Part shown: in pieces, positions 57,039 to 64,000 of the stretch
Position numbering within the stretch: the stretch's first letter is position 1
Layout: each line of letters begins with the position of its first letter
DNA from: Trichostrongylus colubriformis
Lineage: Eukaryota > Nematoda > Chromadorea > Rhabditida > Trichostrongylidae
DNA length: 64,000 nt
Assembly: GCA_963978905.1 (NCBI GenBank)
Contig: OZ022261.1
Coordinates: 3,783,992-3,847,991 of the forward strand
Reading direction: 5' to 3'
Notes under the pieces: model-generated
Databases searched by the model: none
What the model was told of the DNA's origin: nothing
Seen by the model: only the letters and a program-made list of their open reading frames with translations
Translations under genes and position numbers: made by a program

Positions 57039-60000
57039 TTACCATGGGGATATGTTTTGGCTTGCTACAAGAGAAACATGGAAATGTGAGATAAAATCTC
57101 CATCATTTTCATGTCACAATAATGAAACTAACCTTGTTTATTCATTTGCATTTGGTTGAGTGATAGCCCTTGTTTTGTAGGAGTGCTTTTTGAAGCCAGG
57201 TTATCTAAATCTATAAGACCACTCGCTCCAGCCCAAGTACTGCCGATTTTAGTTGGATTTGCTGGTTTTCCGCTGAAAGAAGCATCCTGAAAAGAAAAAC
57301 TTCTTTAATAACGATATCATTGATGGATACGTTTCCCACACACCAAATCTTTTGCACTAACCGATTTCGCGGGCGAATCATTTACATGAGTGGGCAGTTG
57401 GGAAGATACACCTAGAGCTGCGAATGTATCATCTAAGCCACTTGGTTGCTGAAATTGAAAATAATGAGTGAGTAACTATAGAATAATTACTGAAGATCAC
57501 TCGTATTTTATAAACATGAGAACAACTATGTGAGACAACAATGCTTATTCAACCTAAAAAGGCAGAAAAAAGCGTTTCGATTGAGCTGCGATCCAACTAT
57601 GAGAAAAAAGAACTATTAAAGTCTAGTACAAGAAAATTACATCAATTACTATATACCATGGGTGTGCATGTACAGTCCATTTCGGAGCGCTAGACAGGCA
57701 TAGCCTGCGGACTTGGGTGAGAATGTATCAAACTCTCTCATCCCGCCACACTCTCTCACTCTAGCCACACACTCTCACTCTCGCTACTCAGGCCACGTCC
57801 TATCAAGCGCTCCGAAATGGACTGTAATGATCTCGAGTAATTGATTTCGTACCTACTAGCTAATGCTTGCTTCGCGCCTAAGTGCGAAGGAATATTGATA
57901 GGAGCAGAAATCAGATGGATGGCAATTATTCCTCACACACATCCATAACTTCTATAAGGGTACACTGTCAACAAAGAAAACAGAAGAGCCCTTATCATGA
58001 CTTTCTATCAAATAATTATTGTACGGACGTAAAACGCGCGAAAATTGCGTCAAGTGACTCGCTGACTCCTTCGCAAACTGTGCCGCTAAGGACCGCGACG
58101 GGAACCTCTTTGCGTGACCTAACCTAGTCGATTATCCTAACGCAAACTCTCATATCTAACATTTCTATACATAATTTTATTATTTTCTTGTAGTTAGTTC
58201 TCCAATACTGAGAATCTTATTAGTAGAAGTGCTGATCGCCCACACACCTTTTAGCGGGATAGCGAAATTGGTGAAAGTTGTGAAAAACAGGACACCATTC
58301 ATGACTCAGCTTACACGTGCAGTTTACTCCAAACCTCAGCTTTTCAAACACGGTTATCAAGAATCGCTTATCAATGTTCCTTGACGAAATAACTCACATG
58401 AGCAACTGTTGAAAAAGTAGCAGAGGTGGTCGATGAAACGGGCGCGGAAGTGAAGGCATCAAATGTTACGACTTCGGCGTGAGGACGAGGTTCGGAAGCA
58501 TTGAGCAATGTTGAAGCAGCGGCCCAGTCGGCACTAAATGATTGCATTTGTCAAGCTATGAAAACTGTGAGGCAATTCTTGATTCAAAATAAGGATACCG
58601 AGGAGAAAAATATACTTACACGAAGGCATTGGCGGAGGTAGCCCCGAAAAAGTCGTCATCAAGACCTGGTTTCGATATAGGTTGCACTCTGTCACCAGGA
58701 GGAGGAATTGGCTTCACCAGTGACGACTGAGGCTGAGTCTGAAATGGGAAGAATGAATGAATTGATGGGAACTAACTGGTTGAATTGAAAAAGCAAGGAA
58801 CCGGCGTATCGAAGAAATTGAAGGGCAGCGATGATGTTGTTGAGGTTGGAGCGTCTAGACCAAGCAGATCGACGGAATTGGAAAGTTTTGTCTCCGCTTG
58901 CACGGAAGCTGTTGGTGGCCGAAGAGCAGGAATATGAAGTGCACCACTCCTTACAGAACCTGTGCATGAACATATTAGATTTTAGAAAGATTTTGCGACA
59001 AAGGAAACTAGCAAAGAGAGTTTTGAAATTGAAACAAAACAAGAACAAAGTGTAAATTCTGAATCAGCTTATCGTGGCGTTGATCGAGGTGTGTGCCATT
59101 ACGACAGAAAATTCGCGTTGCAGCGCCCGGCGTGCGAGGCGATGGTGCGAGCCACGTGCCGTATTGGATGAGTGCTGAAGCGATGAGGGTGCTCTACGGC
59201 TCATTCTAGGCGTAATCCCTTCAGAACTCAAATAGTACGGCGGCCCTAGCACCATCTCGTCGCGCGCCAAACAAGGCCATGCGAATTTTCTATCCTAACG
59301 GCACGCATCCGCGTTGGCCGCCGCCCCCCCCCCCCTCCTCCCACCCCTCGTTTGCGCTGGAAACAAGGAGCATTCGTTAAGAAACGGCGACCTGATCCAT
59401 AACGGAAAGTCGTCATTACTGCCGGCCTAGAGATTGGAAAATCCAAATGTACTGTGTAACTGTGTTGCGTGCTGTTCATGAGCCGCAGCCCAAAGTCTTT
59501 GGAAGCTCCCAGAAATTTTGGTCAAAAGAAGTCGCAAAATCACTCCATGACTTAATAGCGTCATGAATTATGAAGAATTTTACCTCTCATCACCACTACA
59601 CACGAGTTCGACCGGTATTGTATTGAGAATGATTTCGTTTCAGTCTGTTATATCGTTTCAGTCTGTTATATCGTTTCAGTCTGTTATACGTTTCAGTCTG
59701 TTATACCGTTTCAGTCTGTTATATCGTTTCAGTCTGTTATATCGTTTCAGTCTGTTATATCGTTTCAGTCTGTTATATCGTTTCAGTCTGTTATATAGAC
59801 TACGCCAAGGCCTTTGACTCAATATCTATACCACTGCTGCTAAATAAGATAGAGGCTTATGGCATCAAGGGTCGTCTTCTCTTCTTTCTGAGTTCCTTTC
59901 TGAGCGGCAGGGAGCAATCAGTTCTCATAAACGGGGCCCGCTCCTACTCCTATCCTACACCCAGCGGAGTGCCTCAGGGCACATGCATTGGGCCTCTCAT

Positions 60001-63000
60001 GTTTATTCTGTACGTCAATGATTTGCACGACTCCATTCCACAAGGTGCCTTTTGTAGCCTATACGCCGACGACTCAAAAATTTTCACTATTAACGACTGC
60101 AATAAACTCCAGACAGCTCTGGATTGTGTTCCAGCTTGGTCGAAAAAATGGAGTTTAGATATTTCTCTCCAAAAGACGACCATTATGGGGTTAGGGAAAA
60201 ACCACCCAAGTTTCACATTCACTATAGGTAACAAGGAGCTTGTTCGTGTAAATAAAGTCCGAGACCTTGGCGTTGTGTACAGTGACAGACTTGATTTCGA
60301 AACTTTTATCCATGACAGAGTAAACATCGCCAATGCGAGGTCTAATTTCATTTTCAGAGCATTCAAAATGCGTGATCCGGATCTACTCTTTCGTCTCTTT
60401 AATCTTTATGCCAGGCCAATTCTAGAATACTGTTCACCTATATGGTCACCATGCAAAAAGCTTGTGATAGACGAAATTGAGAAAGTACAGAGGAGTTTCA
60501 CGTATCGCTGCTACTTCTCTATCATATGAAGATAGACTCAGGAAGCTTGGTGGAGAGACGCTTGAGTTCAGACGTAAGTTAATCGACTTTGGGTTAATGT
60601 ACAAGCTAGTTTCAGGTGGAATAGATCTGAAATTGAGTGATATTTTCGAGATGTCTCCATCCATTGGAGTATCGAGAGGGCATCCCTTCCGCCTGAGGCC
60701 AGACAAACCTAACACTCGTGCCTATGATCGATCTTTCACTGTTAGAGTAGTATCGATTTGGAATAGACTCGATCGCGATTTTTTCAAATGGAGACATTCA
60801 AAAAACTTTCAGAACGAGCTAGCCAACTACCTTAAGCATCAAATAGATGACACTGACTGAGGTGTGGTTGTATTAAGAGTTTTGGTTGCTTTACTGATGT
60901 CTGCCTTCATTATCCACACATGCGCATCGATTGCAACCTCGTGATGGCGCAAGGCGCGTGCCCGCTGCTCGCATAAGCACTGAGGCAGGATCGAATCTCT
61001 CGGCGTCAAAATGAATTGCTAGCCCTCATTTGCTTGCATTTCACATTTCTGCTGCTGATGGCCCACTTAATTCTCCTACGACATCCATTCATTGATTGCC
61101 CTGTGCGACGCATTCGCTGAGTCCCTTTATCAACAGGGTGCATCCCCCCACCTTTCCCTACTCATTTCTCAACGATGTCCAAACCTTGGTTATCTCCTCA
61201 AAGCAATGGTGAGTCATTTAGATCGATCTGCTCTCCAATTGAACCAATATTTTTGATGTAGAAAAACGTTTCATCTTTTCAGCACCGACATTTCAGAATA
61301 CTACATTTCTGCATCATCAGTGACCTCTTACTCTGTTTCTATCTTTTTCCATGTTGTATACGTATCCCCCTTTCCTGTATCTTCTCTATTCATGTTTAAG
61401 GGCGCAAGCCAATTGATTCATATTTTTATATTGCACCTGTTTTTACCTATACTTATTTACCGTTTCCTATTGTCAAGTAGTTCTCATTCTGGCACGGCAC
61501 TGGCATGGCACCACTTTGTAACAATAGTCTCAAATAAATGAATAAAATGATGCTTATTAACGATTCCCAAAAATATCAGATTCGTTAAGAAACAGCAACC
61601 TGGTCCATAACGGAAAGTCGTCATTACTGCCGGCCTAGAGATTGGAAAATCCAAATGTACTGTGTAACTGTGTAGCGTGCTGTTCATGAGCCGCAGCCCA
61701 AAGTCTTTGGAAGCTCCCAGAAATTTTGGTCAAAAGAAGTCGCAAAATCACTCCATGACTTAATAGCGTCATGAATTATGAAGAATTTTACCTCTCATCA
61801 CCACTACACACGAGTTCGACCGGTATTGTATTGAGAATTATGCTTATTAACGATTCCCAAAAATATCAGTTCGGACAACCCTTCCCAAAACTTCAACCGC
61901 CCTCGTCGTGCGTAGGAACGACAGCGACTGCGAGTCGGCCAATGTGGAAAGTGCCCAGAGGGGATAGAAAGTCTCACACAACTTCATTCACCAAGGTCCA
62001 CCAAATATAGGAAAATCATCGAAAATCCAGATAGATTTTTCTGAATACGAACTTAATTCTGATTGCCCACGGTCCCACATGATGTCAGAAGCTACACCTC
62101 AATGGCACGACTAGTCACCTCATCTGCAGTACAAAGACAAAGCAGATTTACGGCAAACAGAATAAGAGCTATGGTAGTATGCAAATGAAACAGGTACGAT
62201 GGAGCCAGAGATACGGTCGATTTGAGTGCGTTCAAAACGAAATCATCCATGAAGGCTTCAAGGTTCAGTCGAATTCTAACTTCCTTGCCGTCTCTTGCTT
62301 CTGCGGTATGGTCATACTCAACAATGAAATTCAGTGCGATGCCAAGAACTGCCAACAAAATGAAATACTTGGGGGTACGTCAACGAGGTCAACTCATACT
62401 GCTGTTGCTATACAAGCTGAAGGATGACTTAATACCGCTTGTCTCTTTGCAGTCGATTTATGGAACCTGATTATTGGAGAGCAACGAAGTAAAAAGCGCC
62501 AACAGCATTAGTGCCATGCTGAGTGGAATAATCACTTGCCTGTTGTCTGTGCAGATGGACTGGGTTGCGAAACAGTCTGAGCCATGGCAAAATCTCCGAA
62601 GTCCTCCTCAGGTGTAGGCTGAACAGTGAAGATATGCATTGTTTGCCAGCACGACACCTACCAGATAAACAACTTACATCTTGCCGGATTCCCAGTTCAG
62701 GTGAAACTGACCCTCTTGTTTCATCGGGAAATTGAAAAGAATTCACTTCTTTGGAGGAGTAATCATCCCTAGAAGAAAAAAAAACGGTCGACAGCACAGA
62801 ACAAAAAACACTGTCAAAACCTGTTTCAATTAATACCTGCTATCGTCGTATGACGATTTATTCCTATGACTATCACTACTATCCTCTTTCCACTCATCAC
62901 TATAACTGTTCATCGAGGTACCTAAATCAAAGGCTAAGAATATAAATCACATGAGTACAAAACAGTGAATGATCCACGAAACGCACTGTTATAAGCACCG

Positions 63001-63464
63001 CCACGTCCCATTCTTATGTCCTCTGACGTATAGCCTTGATAGCGGTCTTTGTTATCAGATTTCATCTTCTTTCTTTGAGCGCGAAGTTTATCATCGTCAT
63101 TTAAAAGGTCCAAAATGACCTTTACACGATGTCGAACTAAATATCAAACACTGATGTGGTCATAATGGAAGCCACAAGGCCTCTGAATCGAGGATTTTTT
63201 TACACTCTAGAATGGTTTAATTTTATAGCTTGGTTCATGTTTTCCGAGCCACCTAGTTCCTCTAGTTTCTTCTACTACTCCATTCTATTCACTGCAATTT
63301 TTCCGATTCGTGAACCTTTCAACAGAAAGTAGTTATTACAACCAAAACGAAAAGTGTGACTTTAAAATGATGAGAAAGTGAATAATGTTAATGTAAGTGA
63401 ATGAATACCATTTAAACCTTGATCACGTCCACGCTCGTCGACATACTTGTATTGTTCCAGAGAC
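57039..63464 (-). CDS. EpsinR/CLINT1-like ENTH-domain clathrin adaptor, 5' end outside the window
   Basis: EpsinR binds phosphoinositides through its ENTH domain and links AP-1, clathrin and SNARE cargo at trans-Golgi/endosomal vesicles. Eleven minus-strand exons: 63464-63409, 63136-62987, 62921-62837, 62768-62678, 62618-62540, 58959-58802, 58738-58620, 58533-58398, 57448-57362, 57286-57133, 57064-57039 (TAA at 57041-57039). Phases agree throughout, giving 379 residues. The ENTH end is clear (YKYVDERGRDQG, then LLNDDDKLRAQRKKMK, NKDRYQGYTSEDI), followed by SYSDEWKED, an acidic EEDFGDFA clathrin/adaptor-type motif, DLLGLDAP, DFFGATSANAF and a C-terminal IDLDNL...LNQMQM. The fifth intron (62539-58960) starts with GC, in the usual CAG/GCAAGT context, and is 3.6 kb long with a LINE inside. 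The first ENTH helices (about 110 residues) are not in 63465-64000. Plain epsin is excluded by the DKY.G and DEW motifs and by the lack of UIMs. Confidence 0.92.
57673..57824. mobile_element. 152-bp Tc1/mariner-type MITE in an epsinR intron
   Basis: Ends CAGTCCATTTCGGAGCGCT and AGCGCTCCGAAATGGACTG, flanked by TA (57671-57672, 57825-57826). The interior has CACTCTCTCACTCTAGCCAC simple sequence. It lies between the exons at 58533-58398 and 57448-57362. Confidence 0.9.
59372..59630. repeat. 259-bp direct repeat, left copy
   Basis: Differs from 61580-61838 at about four bases and has no length change. It ends exactly where the 18-bp tandem repeats and LINE begin. Two ATTCGTTAAGAAAC starts mark both copies. 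The remainder of the intron from 58960 to 59371 has no recognised feature except a C-run near 59324-59335. Confidence 0.95.
59635..59794 (+). repeat. Nine tandem copies of an 18-bp unit
   Basis: The unit ATCGTTTCAGTCTGTTAT is repeated nine times; one copy lacks a base and one has a C for T. The last copy runs without a break into the RT sequence (TCAGTCTGTTATATAGAC encodes SVCYID). The unit is therefore derived from the 5' edge of the truncated LINE itself. Confidence 0.95.
59783..60860 (+). pseudogene. Non-LTR reverse transcriptase, partial
   Basis: RT copies element RNA at a nicked target. The frame starts inside the palm at YIDYAKAFDS (motif A), then SGVPQGTCIGPLMFILYVND (motif B) and SLYADDSKIF (motif C, YADD). 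RDLGV follows, then the thumb-like region with YARPILEYCSPIWSP, typical of the CR1/Jockey group. A frameshift near 60495-60525 moves reading to the next frame, which continues with LSYEDRLRKLGGETLEFRR, RGHPFRLRPDKPNTRAYDRS, SIWNRLDRDF and a stop at 60858. The endonuclease domain and the N-terminal half of the RT are missing. It is not functional. Confidence 0.92.
61580..61869. repeat. 259-bp direct repeat, right copy, with a flanking 30-bp repeat
   Basis: 61580-61838 copies 59372-59630. The 30-mer ATGCTTATTAACGATTCCCA... occurs at 61550-61579 and again at 61840-61869. The three units together fit a 290-bp tandem duplication (259 + 1 + 30) into whose first unit the LINE was inserted. Confidence 0.95.
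62092..62370 (-). other. ORF with two hydrophobic segments inside the epsinR intron, unrecognised
   Basis: Minus-strand frame, about 92 codons, stop near 62092. It begins KYFILLAVLGIALNFIVEYD (signal- or anchor-like), has a charged middle (EARDGKEVRIRLNLE), and a second hydrophobic part (TTIALILFAVNLLCLC). No ATG precedes it; a TGA lies a few codons upstream. It is not needed to keep the epsinR frame. It may be a gene relic; chance is possible. Confidence 0.25.
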
Positions 63465-64000
63465 CTTTAATGTAATAAAATTGTAACTAGTCATGTCACT
63501 ATATATTCAAAAAATTCACTGAGTAAGCACTTCATGGAGAGCAGCAAATACCCCTCAAAACAAACTTGTGGTTTTTTGCAGTGCAACTTCACTAAACTAT
63601 AATACAGAATCGGCGTTAGAATCTGCACTTGCGCATGCGGCACAATAACGTACCATGTGGATGCACGTGAAGCGGTCGCAATATAGTTGGACCGCGTTCA
63701 TACCTTGCGCACCGACGGCGTGGCGGCAATTGACGCCGGCACTGACAGCGACAGCGCCAAAATCATGTGCCAGCCAGCCGGTGTCACATTGCCGCCGTCG
63801 CCGCAGGAGCGTCTTCACGGCGTAACTGTGCAAAGTGTGAACACGGCCTTACAGGTCGCCTATACCGTAAAAACTTGAGACTACAATCGAATCGCTTCCG
63901 CCAAAAAAAAAAACAAATGTGAGGGGCTGTAGCAATCGAAAGTTACGGTAGCGGAAGTGCGACACGTCTCATAAACTTTTTTAGCTTAGCAAGAGAGTGT
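63465..64000. other. Upstream intron of the epsinR-like gene
   Basis: No upstream ENTH exon could be found here, so the preceding exon must lie beyond 64000. It contains the MITE at 63689-63848. Confidence 0.5.
63689..63848. mobile_element. PIF-like MITE, copy P4, in an epsinR intron
   Basis: Arms GGACCGCGTTCATACCTTGC and GCAAAGTGTGAACACGGCC with complementary GCGGCAAT / ATTGCCGC inside. Right flank is TTA; the left flank is degraded. Same family as 17078-17205. Confidence 0.7.

Larger units (their letters stand above)
59631..61549 (+). mobile_element. 5'-truncated CR1/Jockey-group LINE in an epsinR intron (antisense)
   Basis: Starts in the RT coding region behind an 18-bp tandem array, contains the rest of the RT and C-terminal region, then about 690 bp of 3' untranslated sequence, and ends in AAATAAATGAATAAAATG. 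It lies on the plus strand, opposite to the host gene. A short intron-like stretch in its 3' part (donor ATG/GTGAGT near 61209, acceptor TTTTCAG near 61282) is unexplained. Confidence 0.85.

Noticed and set aside
61255..61335. Hammerhead ribozyme in the LINE 3' region (minus strand)
   Set aside because: CTGATGA and a GAAA after a short stem occur, but stem I and a properly placed cleavage site are missing.
59372..61838. The 259-bp direct repeats as LTRs of a retrotransposon
   Set aside because: The enclosed RT is of the non-LTR CR1/Jockey type, the repeats lack TG...CA ends, and a 30-bp repeat shows that they belong to a tandem 290-bp duplication.

Overview
This window looks like nuclear DNA of a nematode, most plausibly a rhabditine or strongylid (hookworm-like) worm; that placement is an inference. 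The support is: coding exons of about 55-190 bp with TTTCAG-type acceptors; many decayed Tc1/mariner elements; an RTE-type retrotransposon tail; and dense small inverted-repeat elements (MITEs), some with TTAAAGG-type ends. There is no operon structure, no dense coding and no bacterial gene set. Most of the longer open frames are by-products of repeats.

Layout. 1-10 kb: no gene that can be defended; dispersed repeats, two of them present again in inverted orientation at 6.4-7.2 kb, poly-G runs and CA/CT-rich DNA. 10-20 kb: a repeat nest with a fold-back element, a large old repeat present three times, a hAT-like MITE family (8-bp target duplications, one copy inside another), a mariner remnant, and a Tc3-like element lodged in a MITE. 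20-32 kb: a 668-bp palindrome built from mariner ends, a Tc1/mariner pseudogene, a second mariner remnant, tandem duplications and more MITEs. 32-42 kb: mainly MITEs in unrecognised sequence.

42.8-44.5 kb (minus strand): four phase-compatible exons of a gene whose later part resembles a formin FH2 domain. 44.6-47.0 kb and 54.0-55.8 kb: two copies of a segmental duplication; one carries a 708-bp MITE that the other lacks. 48-54 kb: repeats, an RTE tail and two exon-like segments. 57.0-63.5 kb (minus strand): the best gene here, an epsinR/CLINT1-type ENTH-domain clathrin adaptor. Eleven exons join in frame for 379 residues; the 5' exons lie past the right edge. Its 3.6-kb intron holds a 5'-truncated CR1/Jockey-group LINE.

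The two recognised genes point to clathrin-coated vesicle traffic (epsinR) and actin assembly (FH2-like). Nothing in the window links them functionally. The remainder is best read as successive transposon insertions, with several datable by nesting and by paralogous empty sites.
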